A stretch of DNA of 64,000 nt from Xestospongia bergquistia (lineage: Eukaryota > Porifera > Demospongiae > Haplosclerida > Petrosiidae), in the NCBI GenBank assembly GCA_963965975.1, contig OZ014422.1:1302001-1366000 (forward strand), given 5' to 3'. Position numbers and translations under genes: made by a program. Below the pieces are notes generated by a model, which did not search any database, was not told the origin of the DNA, and saw only the letters and a list, made by a program, of their open reading frames with translations. Of the stretch, positions 12,101 to 22,616 are shown piece after piece. How positions within the stretch are numbered: position 1 is the stretch's first letter; each line of letters begins with the position of its first letter.

Positions 12101-12767
12101 TATTATTCTGTTCAGTGTAGCTATTGGAGTAACTCTAGTTTACTTAATACCTTTTCTTCTATGGACAACTTGTGGTTCATTGACTCTAAGACTAAGGTGT
12201 ATACGACATCGACGTAATCTCCTTGATGCCTATCAAGGACACTACAAAGAAGGTTGGGGATGGTGGTTTGGTGTTCGTCTTTGTCTATTAGTATCTGCTT
12301 ATATCAGCTATGCTTTATTACGAGGTAAGGATCCTTCCTTTTTATTATCTCTTCACATCTTGTTACTGGCTCCGTTCACATTTATACAAGTTTACTGTAA
12401 ACCTTTTCGAGGTCGTTTAACAAATATGGTAGAGGGATTCATATTGGTTAATCTAGTGTTGTTGGAATTCACAGCTCTTTACTTTCAGCTTCAAGGGAAT
12501 ATATCAAAGTCAGTACCATATGGTAGTGTCTTCATGTCACTGTTTCTTCTTGTATTGTTGTTATTGATTGGATATCATGTATTGGTATATATGAAACAGT
12601 TTAGAATCTTTATGAAGATGTTGAATCCTCTGATGAAGATTATAAAGGATCTGAGGCTTAAAATTGCACACAAAGGACAAGGTTATTTCAATAATCTCTT
12701 GGAAAAAGATACAGATAAGTGGGATAAAGAGTTCAGGGAACCTCTTCTTGAGGATTTTTCAGATTAA
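9120..12767 (+). CDS. Intronless surface protein: beta-helix ectodomain plus C-terminal multi-membrane domain
   Basis: A single open frame of 1215 aa, unusual here because neighbouring genes are intron-rich. The chosen start gives a signal peptide (MNILASMLLLIVSAVPSGQ); its upstream paralogous fragments begin at the equivalent place. Residues about 40-600 look like a right-handed parallel beta-helix: repeated GAGGLTI, AGGCLVLY, GGGVAIY, GGAVFI and many N-glycosylation sequons. Residues about 710-813 are Cys-rich and EGF-like (CPFGFSHINGTCVC, CPTGYC, RRGTLCGDCVEGY). Then come about nine hydrophobic segments (about 815-842, 877-898, 906-930, 942-964, 993-1017, 1047-1067, 1073-1093, 1105-1124, 1136-1158) and a short charged cytoplasmic tail. 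It is probably a plasma-membrane protein with a large extracellular part, perhaps a receptor or adhesion molecule. Similar architectures occur as large uncharacterised families in sponges; I know no assigned function. Confidence 0.85.
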   Translation: MNILASMLLLIVSAVPSGQYVIKVPARNKADSNTLQDYLCGNGSRLLQSDTVLVLSSSVPHYFAPGPFCLVKNITNITIVSDNSVKVAHIICHNDTVPTRGIGFINISGLYLYNIHIHQCGGILSTAAISNNTWFYYPIGLSAVLLFHHCNELHISNVSIDGGYYGYAIIAIDVYGETIFYNITVTDSTVCSLQQLKLVSSFCSGSGLFFLFIDESDELQSRSLLIKRSTISRNVNQYLWGQNPIDDLQFSLQQVAVFGAGGLTIIFSGSSYKNGDVVLESNEVSSNSGDIAGGCLVLYFNTISSTLPSLWFNTTSSIINFYNNSVTGTYRARGGGVAIYVIIDTIPTIETRLTITFNHIKFFNNTKADYGGAVFIQLPYISHVFTTIYLYKTVWVFNEAEVGGSALYIQANKHVPWTDDNYNISVILSDTWATTNGPRSLSLNSFNTGSIFEFHYVHTVFIKQHDTGISNYFDGNSQSVLVAVNSNLFIQGNVTFHYNYAKTGSSIRLESLSHVTFQAPVEIHFHRDINFPPGGAITALGQSYGGYTDCPVSLQTNSTNNITIYFHKGNQEGNYFLYSDRLHNCKLELFYHFKNLLSEISSPPTVLQLCDKNNSNKIFTYPGKAVVLSVIAENFQRNATLTKMFVILDHSAMDYGWIISKKDQTTLLHDITCTNVSFRLFCMIPPSSRVCKVYLTVHEGSIELALHVVMMLCPFGFSHINGTCVCDSFIITQKIASICNIDTTSITISSGKWLGHIQNITYGFASVCPTGYCISNLIDIDMTRKDYICHPNRRGTLCGDCVEGYSIVLGSDDCQRCHSNLFLLLIIVFGVAGIAVVFILFCLRITISSKVLGGIVFFANMTEVSLRDSLTEGHMYGHILNIIFSLLNLNLGFRVCFFKGMTALYKTALQFVFPVYLWLIVVALVLLSRFSTRIANLTSHSSIQVLATLFYLSFAKLLLTVIDIFTSVTIQTPQGDYTVWYIDGNVHYWKDTGHIILFSVAIGVTLVYLIPFLLWTTCGSLTLRLRCIRHRRNLLDAYQGHYKEGWGWWFGVRLCLLVSAYISYALLRGKDPSFLLSLHILLLAPFTFIQVYCKPFRGRLTNMVEGFILVNLVLLEFTALYFQLQGNISKSVPYGSVFMSLFLLVLLLLIGYHVLVYMKQFRIFMKMLNPLMKIIKDLRLKIAHKGQGYFNNLLEKDTDKWDKEFREPLLEDFSD

Positions 12768-13417
12768 CACATTCCACTTTATTTTTAATTGTCTTTTATT
12801 GTATGTAGTCTATTACTTAAGTCAATATTTGCTAACTTTGTGATAGTGAGAGTTAGACAACAAGAACTTTATTCTATTCTTTTGATTAGATCTCTGTTGT
12901 TGTCATGTTTCATGTTGAATAATTCATTTTTTATTTACTATATTTTGTAGATTATCATTTTTAAAAAGTCAACCTAATGGATAAACTGTTAATATATATG
13001 TGTTTCTCCTAATTTGTTTATTATAAATGTTGTCTTTTTTAAAGTCAATAATTTAAAGTAGCAAATGTTTTTAAACACCATTACTATTGTTTATAGACCA
13101 GAAATGGTTAACACTTAAAAGTTATTAAAGTTCTTCTGTGCAACGACTAACAAGTATTTTAAAGCTTATTATTCTTCCTATCCTGTGTTTTATTGACAAT
13201 ATGGATGAACTATGTTACATTCAGTCCACAATGATGTCAATTCTAAAAGAATGTTCCTAGTAGACAAATGTTTCTTTAACACCAACATTGTAATTTCAAA
13301 TTTCAAAAATGTAATTGACATACGCATTAATACCAGGACTGTGTGGTCTTTTAAAAAGTCTTCTTACTTGAGGAAGAAAACAGCAGTAACTAGAGGTTGT
13401 GTATTATATGCTTATTA
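12768..13417. other. 3' flank with a further decayed 5' copy of the membrane-protein gene
   Basis: The region is non-coding. From about 12900 it repeats the pattern seen upstream of 8590 and 9120 (tagattatcatttttaaaaagtcaa..., ttttaaacaccatta..., ttattgacaatatggatgaact at 13189-13210). Similarity stops shortly after the relic start codon at 13201. The short ORF at 13212-13418 has no support. Confidence 0.6.
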
Positions 13418-13418
13418 A

Positions 13419-13497
<79 letters not shown>

Positions 13498-13515
13498 TGT
13501 ATGTATGTATGTATT
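13419..13515. repeat. Compound microsatellite (TA)n(GTAT)n
   Basis: (TA)n at about 13421-13470 is followed by (TATG)n to about 13513. There is no gene here. Confidence 0.95.
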
Positions 13516-13770
13516 TATATATAGTTACATATAGTTATGTATATGTAGCAGCATTATTATTTAGTGCTTTTTGTGCACTTATAACAACAAATATAGAAAA
13601 GATAACAAAAAAACAACAACAAAGATGAATCTTTTGATGAAGGATTCTAGAAAGAGATGTTAAAGGAAAGTGTCATTAATTAGTGTCAGTAATTAATTAA
13701 TACTTGTATGGGTACCACATTGCATAAATAGACTGGGCAATTGTAGCCACACCTTATAGAGAGATTGAAG

Positions 13771-15545
13771 ATGGATGATTACTACAATCAGAGACAGCCT
13801 CTTTTACAACAGGTAAATGTTAGTTTGGATACTCTACAGTTGCTGTAAATGGAAAAGAATATATACTCTAGATCAAGAGATGAGAGATGTCTCTTTTATT
13901 TGTATTATTTACATGCACAACATGGTCAACAGTATGGTCGTATACCTCCTCCTCAGTGTGTTATTGGTCCTCCTCCTCAGCCATATGTCCAATATATCCA
14001 GATGATGATTATCACATGATATTAACAATTGTCTGATACTAATGTTTTTATTATAGGTACTACATCAACATATCAAGGAGGATATCAAGTTTCTCCAACA
14101 GCTTATCCTGTTAGTTTAACATAACAACCTATTCCATCTCCACCCTATCATGGAAATCCTGCTTATAACAAATAATACACATGGCTATTATCATCAACTA
14201 CAACCTCCTGAAGTAGTACCTCCTATGACTGGTAATTACCCCTTATCAGATCCACATCAGGTAGCATGTGGCAATTTTTTAAAGTTTTTCATATTCCCAT
14301 CCTTTCTTATATGCATACATATGCTCTCTCTCTTTCTCTTCCATAGCCTGGAACTCTCCCTTTACCACCACAACCACCAATAATTCATACAAATTTTATT
14401 GTTCTCTTTGTCTCTGTATTACGTGGACAATCTTGTTAGCATTACCTTCAATGCTATTAACTACATCTGCTCTTATATGTTCAATACAAGTAAGTATATA
14501 ATAATTTGTGTTAATTAAGTCATCTATCATTTGTTATATACCATATATATGTACATGTATATGTACATGTATATGTTTCTTAGTGTTGTTTTAGTTAATC
14601 AAAACTATAACTAAAATCCATTATAGTAAGGTATATTTACTAAACTAAAAACTAAAACTATAATAAAAGTTGATGTCCCATTTTAACTAGAACTAAAACT
14701 ATAATACATTAAGTGAACAATAACTAAAACTAAAACTAAGTATTAACAATCTCAAAAACTATAAATATAACAATAATTATTATTGAACCATCCAAGAAAC
14801 CAAAGCTATAACTAAATGAACTTTTTCTTACTGAAACAACACTAGTTTGTATGACAATAATTTAGAGAAAGAAATTTTTCTTTGAAAAATAGAATATATG
14901 TACAGATTATATAACCTGCTGGATTCACATTTAAAAATATATTCATTACTCAGTTTCATCTTCATTTTGTTTCATTGTTTCATTGATCCTAAATTGTTTG
15001 TTTTAATTTGGCCAAGAATTTAGTGCATTAATTGTGGTAATCAATTATCTGATTTTAAACCACTATTAAAATGAAACAAATAATGATAACTACAACTTAA
15101 AGTGGTGATAGAGCTAATAATAAAACTAGAAGTGCCTTGTGTTAATAGTATAAACTGTAACTAAAACTCAAAGACAGCTCTAAAACTAATACTAAAACTA
15201 AAAACTGTCTTCTGTTGATGGTACAAACTATCACAAAAACTAAAACTAGAAATGTCTTCAGTAAAACATGAAAACTGCAACTAAAACTATTTTGCCATTT
15301 CACTAACAGAAAAATCTGTAACTAAAAGCTAAAATGGTATGCCTTAATAGAACAACACTATCTAATATATTTATTCATACATGTACTCATACTTTGTTCA
15401 TTTATTTGGTAATCTAAAAAGTTACAAGATAAAGAAGTGTATGATATAGAGGATCTTATGACACGTGTTTAAATATTACATCAATTCCCTTTGCAGCTGT
15501 ATGGGGACTTGTGGCTTTTTTCATATTTTATATTTATTTTATTTA
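13771..15545 (+). pseudogene. P1: decayed CD225/dispanin-like gene of family P
   Basis: Exon 1 (13771-13812) is intact and encodes MDDYYNQRQPLLQQ. In exon 2 the usual acceptor 'acacag' reads 'gcacaa' and the donor CAG|gtg reads CAG|atg. Exon 3 (about 14057-14260) has an in-frame TAA (GTTTAACATAA) and a +1 A in the YNNN stretch. Exon 4 (about 14346-14492) is recognisable. Exon 5, from about 15415, has lost its frame (stop after ATGACACGTGTT). Intron 4 is swollen to about 900 bp by a degenerate AACTAAAACT-type repeat. Several independent lesions make it a pseudogene. Confidence 0.8.
14580..15350. repeat. Degenerate AACTAAAACT-type repeat in intron 4 of P1
   Basis: About 770 bp are rich in scattered 'aactaaaact' and 'actataactaaaac' units interrupted by unique sequence. 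No TIR or coding sequence is visible. It is absent from intron 4 of the other P genes, so it was inserted or expanded here. Confidence 0.6.
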
Positions 15546-15929
15546 ATTGTTGATTCCTTTGTTTGATCAGTCAGTACAGTTCTCTTATCTCAGTATTGTC
15601 AGTATAAATTGTTTTATCATGATATCTTATTGTTCAATGTTTTATATTTAAAATAATATAATAACTAGAGTTTGTGTATTGAGAAGCTTCTTGCTACTAG
15701 AAACTAGAAATAGAATGATGCTATTTACAGATCATTGTGGTTTTCAATACTCTATATTATTATAATATTTATAAATATGTTTATTTAGTATTATTATATA
15801 AGAGTGTTAATATCATTAATGTTTTGTAACTTATAGCAACAAATGTAGAAAATATAAAACAAAAAATTGACAGAGATTTATAACCATGCAGCAGCTGTAT
15901 AGCAAGTCTAATTGACATCTCAATCATAA

Positions 15930-16568
15930 TAACATGAAAAATATCCATTGTTATAAAAACCTTAGCAGTCAAAACTTCCCACAAATCTTAAGGTGAAACT
16001 GATAACAGTCATAACACCAGCTGAGAAAAGAAATCAAAAGGCAGAAAATGATCCAAATATGCATGCTGTAATATTACAACATAGAAATGCTTCAACTGTG
16101 AACCTCATAAACTCATGTCGTCCATCTTCTCCAGTTGAAATAGCCTAATGATATATCAGTAATAATGATGGTCATAAACATGTCATACCTGTTTAACATA
16201 TATAGCAGCTGGTATTAAATTGTACACAATAATCCAACTGACAAAATTCCAGTAAAACTGAACAACACAGACATTATTAGAGCCAATGCTAGGTAAATGT
16301 AACCAGCTGTAATATCAGTAGTAGAAGCAGAATAGTCTTGTGTCTGACATGAAGGGACACTGCCATGACCGGGCTGTTGAGGATGACCTTGATATCCTAG
16401 ACTAGTTGTGGAAGGAAGATTTGAAACTTGCCCAGTTTTCACATTTCTTTCCACCATGTGTGTATCTGCATATATGCAATAAAAATATGCATTAATCAAA
16501 AGGATAGACAGAGAAATTCTTACAAGTATGTTGGCATGTATCATCTCCCTGACACTTCCAAGAAACAT
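15930..16568 (-). pseudogene. M0: divergent, broken CD225/dispanin-like gene of family M
   Basis: The exon 4 equivalent (16189-16465) encodes the family TM1 (TAGYIYLALALIMSVLFSFTG) but reads CTI-stop where paralogues read CTIPAA. Exon 5 (from 16144 downward) has the EFMRF.VEA.LCCNI.ACIFG pattern, then a 6-base insertion carrying TGA after SAF. The N-terminal part is far more diverged than in M1-M9. A further upstream exon may exist at about 16527-16567. It converges with P1. Confidence 0.75.
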
Positions 16569-17003
16569 TCAAGTGTATAAAAATTGAATTTAATTAAATA
16601 GTCACCCATATATTTGTGAAGATATAGAATATAATTGTAGTTAAAATGAAATTACATATTATTGCTTGTCTACAAAAACTCTATAAATAGAATAGAATAT
16701 ATTATTATCATAACATTATATGAATAGACTCTTATTATGTCAATATTCTACTGCAGGTTTTAATTTATTGAATAACTAATATAATTAGATCTAGCAATCA
16801 TTATTATAATTTTGAATTTTGCGATAAAGGATTCTAGAAAGAGATGTTATAGGAAAGTGTCATGTAGATAATGCTTGAATAAGGTGGTGGTTTGCATCCA
16901 TGGAACTACTTACTCACTAACGTTTTAGTAAATAGGAGTCTGGGGAATAGAGTAATAATAGGCTGGGTCAATTGATAGCCACTCCTTACACATAGGTTTG
17001 AAG

Positions 17004-17725
17004 ATGGACGATTACTACAATCAGAGACAGCCTCTTTTACAACAGGTAAATGTTAGTTTGGATAGTCTGAAGTTGCTATAAATTAAGGAAGAGAGTATAT
17101 TAGATTATAAGGTAATAGATATAGCTATAATTAGGGGTTCCTTTTAAGGTATGTGTGTGTAATAGAACATTGTATTTAAGTGAAAGTTAATACTATACCT
17201 TATACCATAAACCTTAAACATTGGAATCTAAATGTATTAATTTCACATTAAAGTAAGACATTCCAGTGTTAAGACAACGATATACTTTATATTATATTAC
17301 ACAGCATGGTCAACAGTATGGTCATATACCTCCTCCTCAGTATAATATTGGTCCTCCTCCTCCTCCTCAGCATAACCTTGGTCCTCCTCTTCAGCCATAC
17401 GTCCAATGTCCAGGTGATGATTATCACATGATATTAACAATTGTCTGATACTAATATTTTTATTATAGGTACTATACCAACATATCAAGGAGGATATCCA
17501 GCAGCTTATCCTGTTGGTTTAACACAACAACCTGCACCATCTCCACCCTATCATGGAAATCCTACTTATAACAATAATATACATGGCTATTATCATCAAC
17601 CACAACCTCCCCAAGCAGCACCTCCGGATCCTATGCCTGGTGATTACCCTTTACCAGATCCACATCAGGTAATGTGTCTATTTAATGTTTTATATTCCCG
17701 CCCTTTCTTATATACTCTCTCCTCT

Positions 17726-17798
<73 letters not shown>

Positions 17799-18262
17799 TC
17801 CCTGTTTACATAGATTGGAGCTCTCCCCTTACCACCACAACAACCACCAGTTAACACAAATTTTCGTTTTTCTCTTTGTCTCTGTATTACTTGTACAATC
17901 TTGTTAGCATTACCTGGAATCCTATTAACTACATGTGCTCTTATATGTTCAATACAAGTAAGTATATAGTAATTTGTGTTAATTAAGTCATCTATCATTT
18001 GTTATATACCATATATACATGTATATAAATACATGTACATGTTAATATCCAATATATTTATTAATACATGTATTTATAATAATTATTATGTTCATATATT
18101 TTATAGTCTAAAAGGTTAGAAAATAAAGGAGAGTATGATGAAGCAAAGAAAAAAGGAACTTACGCAAAATGTTTAAGTATTATATCAATTCCTGCATGGG
18201 TTTTAACATATGCATTTACAGCCTTAATCTTAATCGAATTTGAGTCAGTAATATTCTATTAA
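17004..18262 (+). CDS. P2: CD225/dispanin-like two-TM protein, family P (intact)
   Basis: Exons 17004-17045, 17305-17413, 17469-17668, 17814-17957, 18107-18262 (phases 0,1,0,0) make 216 aa. The N-terminal 117 residues are Pro/Tyr/Gln-rich: MDDYYNQRQPLLQQ, then GPPPPPQ-type repeats, YQGGYPAAYP and DYPLPDPHQ. TM1 is about 135-160 (CITCTILLALPG...ALIC). The loop SKRLENKGEYDEAKKKG is followed by TM2 from AKCLSIIS. A Pro-rich cytosolic N-terminus, Cys at the membrane face, a small loop with KGxYxxA and a second TM match the CD225 (dispanin/IFITM/PRRT-like) layout. By family analogy it acts in membranes of the endosome or cell surface; the role here is unknown. Intron 3 contains a long (CT)n run next to the acceptor. 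The intact open frame over five exons argues that it is functional. Confidence 0.75.
17708..17800. repeat. (CT)n microsatellite in the polypyrimidine tract of P2 intron 3
   Basis: About 90 bp of almost pure CT lies directly before the exon 4 acceptor (…tttacatag at 17813). The Arg/Glu-repeat reading frame on the other strand is an artefact. Confidence 0.95.
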
Positions 18263-18416
18263 TTTCAGTATTGTCAGTGTGAATAGTTTTATTATGATGC
18301 TTTATTATGCAATCTTTTGTGTTTTTTATTATATAATGGATTTTAATTATAGCCTTAAAGACTCTAGCTATCACTTTCAAATGTTGTTGTGTTTTTTGTT
18401 GTAATTACACTACATG
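18263..18416. other. 3' flank of P2
   Basis: AT-rich sequence with no gene, up to the TTAA-flanked element. Confidence 0.5.
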
Positions 18417-18804
18417 TTAAAGATTGAGTATTGAAATCAATTACACAATCTAAAGACTAAGACTACGAAGGACTGTTTGTACAGTATCGTTTGCTAGCTG
18501 ATGAGAGCTCCTGCTAGTAAGCTCGAAATACTCCCTATGAGTAGTGGAGGAGGACATGGTTGTCGCCCTGGACAGGGTGGGCTGCCTAGATCTTGTGACC
18601 ATTCTGAACAAGCCAGATGTAGAAGACAGATTGAGCAGGCATCAGGTTTGTTCAATTACCCAAGCCTCAACAACGAGGAGTCATGAAGATTCATTTGCAA
18701 TAAGCTTACATATTATAGTGTTCTGTGTAAGTGGCTGTATCGATTTAATCCTTCATAGTTTTAGTCTTTAGACTGTGTAATTGATTTCAATACTCAATCT
18801 TTAA
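18417..18804. mobile_element. TTAA-flanked TIR element (piggyBac-like MITE)
   Basis: The inverted repeats are about 45 bp: AGATTGAGTATTGAAATC at 18421 and its inverse ending at 18800, including AATCTAAAGACTAAGACTA. TTAA lies on both sides (18417-18420, 18801-18804), the target duplication typical of piggyBac elements. The centre (18500-18690) is markedly GC-richer than its surroundings and contains two short overlapping ORFs without recognisable domains. It is probably an internally deleted, non-autonomous copy. Confidence 0.75.
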
Positions 18805-18809
18805 TTTTT

Positions 18810-18853
18810 TACAGCTTCTGGTGAGACACAAACTCTTGGTACTCTTCCTCAAG
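18810..18853 (+). pseudogene. Inverted fragment of family M exon 2
   Basis: 'acagCTTCTGGTGAGACACAA' with a following Leu/Pro-rich stretch and donor 'CAA|gtaag' reproduces M exon 2 (ASGETQ.L..LPQ) on the + strand, opposite to all other M genes. No other exon is seen nearby in this orientation. Confidence 0.65.
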
Positions 18854-18904
18854 TAAGAAGACTTAGCCCCAATATAAAAAAATTAATACACATGTCAGCT
18901 ACAT

Positions 18905-19755
18905 TTTCATAATTACAATGTAGGTATTAAAGAAGACATTTATTTATTAATTCTTTTAAAACTGACTTGTATACTGAAATTCAAAATAATTGGACACACT
19001 TATGAATAATTAATTAGTTGTGACATTAAATTTGTTTGCATAGGGGCTGCATCAGTTAATGTAGGACTAGACCCTACTACTCTACTCTAAACATGTTTAT
19101 TACATAAATATGTATGTATATATAGGTCATATATGATGTAACAAGTTGTATTCTGCAGGCTCACACTTGCCACTGGTATTGAAAATGAGGGTCATATAGA
19201 TGTTTATCTATATTATAGAACATGTAGAAATTTTGTGCTGAGCCTGATAGGTAAATAGAATATAACATTATGCCTTATACACACATATATTATGGTTATA
19301 TTTAGAGTGCTAATAATGGGGCTGACCCTACAATAATTAATACAAATATAGTTAGAGGGCCAGAGTTAAAAATTTATCACAACTTTATTCATTAAAGTGT
19401 ATTAATATTTAGGATGTTTAAAGATTTTGCTGAAAGAAATGGAACACAATCAAAGATGCTCTCTATCATATATTGAATACCCACATTGTAATTAGTCTGG
19501 GACCCATACCAGGTGTCCTGTGTATCACATAGATTGCTCCCTAAGCTGGTCCTAGCTGAAATATACAACATATCTCTATTAGGTACTGCTATTGACACTT
19601 TACTTTATCAGATTCACAGTATTATTATCACTAGTGACTTTGTGAATTTGTAGCAAGAAATGTAGAAAATATAACAACAAAAAATCAACATCTCTAACAA
19701 ACATCTGTATAGCAAAGTCTAATATAAATCTCAACGGTATATAACATGAAAGAAA
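18905..19755. other. Non-coding; contains one copy of the ISARTS element and 3' flank of M1
   Basis: No gene is supported from 18905 to about 19240. From about 19243 (gagcctgatag, end of an M exon 3 relic) to 19600 the sequence is an extra copy of M1's intron 2. After 19600 it is the M1 3' region. Confidence 0.6.
19308..19600 (-). repeat. ISARTS element, copy 1 (duplicate of M1 intron 2)
   Basis: Nearly identical to 20430-20730. On the - strand it has an open frame (19392-19598, 68 aa) including ISARTSLG and GIQYMIESIFDC. Related, more diverged copies lie at about 27940-28245, 31640-31965, 35435-35815 and 39905-40215. A 'tatttcag' acceptor-like site precedes the ARTS codons. It is either a conserved alternative exon or simply the old intron of the M family. 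Confidence 0.6.
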
Positions 19756-20935
19756 CTAGTATTCACATCTTGTCCAACAAATACCATTGGATGATAAAAA
19801 AGTTAATGTTATAACACCAGCTGATAAAAGAAAGGCACAAAATGATCCAAAGATACACGCTGTAATATTACAACACTGAGATGCTTCAATTTTGAACTTC
19901 TTAAACTCATGTCGTCCATTTTCTCCAGCTGAAATAGCCTAATGATATATCAGTGATAATGATGATCATAAACATGTCATACCTGTTTAGCACATATAGC
20001 AGCTGGTATTGTACATAATAATAAAACCACCAAAATTCCAGTAAAACTGAACAACACAGACATTATAAGAGCCAGTGCTAGGTAAATGTAACCAGCTGTA
20101 TTATCAATATTATAATTATTTCGTGCTACTGGTGTATAGCCTTGTATCTGATGACCCCTACGTCCAATACCAGTACCATAAGAAGGTACTTGTTGTTGAT
20201 TATATGATGGTTGACGAACACGAATATTTGGCACAGGATTAATATTTTCTTGTTGGTCTGTATAAGTGTATAGTGCAGAGTATACATCATTAATATGGAA
20301 TTCTTACGTGCATAATAGGGTGGAGGGCGACCTTCTCTTTCCACTCTACCTGTGTATACTTGAGTCTGATAGATAGAATATAGTTATATGTCTTATACAC
20401 ACATATAATGATCATGTTTAGATTGAGTGCTAATAATGGAGCTACAATATAATAATTAATACCCTGGCTATGCAAATATAGTTAGAGGGCCAGAGTTAAA
20501 AATTTATCACAACTTTATTCATTAAAGTGTATTAATATTTAGGATGTTTAAAGATTTTGCTGAAAGAAATGGAACACAATCAAAGATGCTCTCTATCATA
20601 TATTGAATACCCACATTGTAATTAGTCTGGGACCCATACCAGGTGTCCTGTGTATCACATAGATTGCTCCCTAAGCTGGTCCTAGCTGAAATATACATCA
20701 TATCTCTATTAGGTACTGCTATTGACACTTTATAATTATTAATTATTTCTTACTTGAGGAGGAGGAACAAGTGGTTGTGTCTCACCAGAAGCTGTTTAAT
20801 ATAGAATATATCACAGTCAGTTATAATGATATGACATTAATACATTATATAGACTAAAGGTTTATAATCTAGTTAGTTATCTTCTTCATGTTCTTTTAAA
20901 GAAGACACTACTTATAAAAGGATATACTCACCCAT
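19756..20935 (-). CDS. M1: CD225/dispanin-like two-TM protein, family M (intact)
   Basis: Exons on the - strand: 20932-20935 (ATGG), 20754-20791, 20308-20365, 19983-20257, 19756-19938. They total 558 nt, 185 aa, with phases 1,0,1,0. The N-terminus is polar and rich in Pro and Gln (ASGETQPLVPPPQ, GRPPPYY, QQQVPSYGTGIG). TM1 is YIYLALALIMSVLFSFTGIL. The loop is CAKQ|AISAGENGRHEFKKFK. TM2 starts with the double Cys SQCCNITACIFG. An intron falls just after TM1, as in family P, and the topology is CD225-like. The C-tail (LSSNGICWTRCEY) differs from M3-M8. A TATA-like CTATAAATAG lies about 50 bp upstream of ATG (20983-20992). It is convergent with P2. Its intron 2 carries the ISARTS element. Confidence 0.75.
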
Positions 20936-21420
20936 TTTTTTGGTGTTTGAAACTAAAAATAGAAATTAAAAATAGAATGATACTATTTATAGATTCATGA
21001 ATACGATTATATTCCACAATGTTATATACCTACTGGTATATATGATATGTAGGTATATGGTATTAAAGAGGAGGGTACATCATCAGATGACTGGGAAATA
21101 TCATGGAGAAGGAAGGAGAGTAGGAACAGTTTATATACTGACTTTATACATGACATATCAAGTTGTTGACAACAGAGTTCACCTAATGAGAAGAAATATA
21201 ATGACATATATCAGAGAGTGTGTTACCTTGTATTCTCGTACTAGAATCATCAGAGAAGTTCTCACAAGTAGGTGTGGGGATGTATCAAATATAAGAAATA
21301 ATTATATTTATTAGTATATATGCATTTAACAGTGTTATTATCATTAATGATTTTTGTGAACTTATAGCAACAAATGTAGAAAAGATAACAACAAAAACAT
21401 CAACAAAGATGTCTAACAAA
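20936..21420. other. M1 upstream region with an unknown dispersed repeat (21040-21310)
   Basis: After the M1 promoter, about 270 bp (from 'gtaggtatatggtattaaagagg' to 'aataattatatttatta') recurs partly at 38134-38211 plus 38830-38890. The + strand ORF at 20997-21314 runs through it and contains no recognised domain. It is probably a mobile-element remnant. Confidence 0.5.
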
Positions 21421-22412
21421 CATCTGTATAACAAAGTCTATTAGAAATCTTAATTGTAATAACATGAAAAAGATCCATCATTATCATAATAATTATAGCA
21501 TTCAAAACCTCCCCTCTCATAAACTCATATCGTCCATCTTCTCCAGCTGAAATAGCCTAATGATATATCAGTAATAATGATGATCGTAAACATGTCATAC
21601 CTGTTTAGCATATATAGCAGCTGGCATTGTAGACAATAATCCAACTGCCAAAATTCCAGTGAAGCTAAACAGCACAGACATTATAAGAGCCAGTGCTAGA
21701 TATATGTAACCAGCTGTATTATACTAGTATAATTATTTTGTGCTACTGGTGTATAGCCTTGTATCTGATGAGTCCTATGTCCAATACCAGTACCATAAGA
21801 AGGTACTTATTGTTGATTATATGATGGTTGATGAACAGGAATATTTGGTACAGGATTAATACTTTCTTGTTGGTCTGTATATGTGTAAAGTATAGAGTGT
21901 ACATTATTAATATGGAATACTTACTTGTACTATAGAGTGGAGGATGGCCCTCACTTACAGACTTGTATACACTTGAGTCTGATAGATAGATAGAATAGAA
22001 CTATATATGTTTATACACACATATAACAGTCATGTTTAGATTGAGTGCTAATGATGGAGCTACCCTACAATAATTAATGCCTCAGTAACAATACTAGTAG
22101 TAATAATAGCTTAGGGGAGGGAGCAATCTGTGACTTACTAATATTTTATTTAAACTCTACTATAATTATTAATTATTTCTTATTTGAGGTGGAGGAACAA
22201 GACGTTGTGTCTCACCAGAAGCTGTTTAATACAAACTATATCACAGTTAGTTGTAATGATATGACATTAATACATTGTGTAGATAAAAGGTTTATAGTGA
22301 TTGGCATTAGTACATTATGTACATTAAAGGTTTATAATCTAGTTAGTTATCTTTATGTTCTTTAAAGAAGGCACTACTAATAAAAAGGATATATATTAAT
22401 ACTCACACATTC
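21420..22412 (-). pseudogene. M2: decayed family M gene
   Basis: Exon 1 (ATG near 22408), exon 2 (about 22188-22229), exon 3 (about 21927-21983), exon 4 (about 21602-21880) and exon 5 (21558 downward) are all recognisable. The exon 2 donor is CAA|ataag instead of gtaag. Exon 4 has QQ-stop where paralogues read QQQVPSYG, and its NTAGY region is rearranged. Exon 5 has lost the segment encoding TM2 (EFMR joins GEVLNA). Confidence 0.8.
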
Positions 22413-22616
22413 TTGCTGCTTGAACTAAAAATAGAAACTAAAAATAAAATGATACTATTTATAGATCTCCACAATTAGATTATATTCCACAAAATGTTGT
22501 TATAATAACTATAATCAGCAGTATGCTCCTTTTAAATATTTCATATAAAATGTATTTACTTTATTCAATATACAAGATCAACATGACCAAATATTATTGT
22601 AACAAAAGATAACACA

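Noticed and set aside
17708..17998. Arg/Glu-repeat protein on the - strand
   Set aside because: Antisense reading of a (CT)n intronic tract and of P2 exon 4.
18501..18771. Two overlapping small ORFs as a real gene
   Set aside because: They lie wholly inside a TTAA-flanked TIR element, and no domain is recognised.
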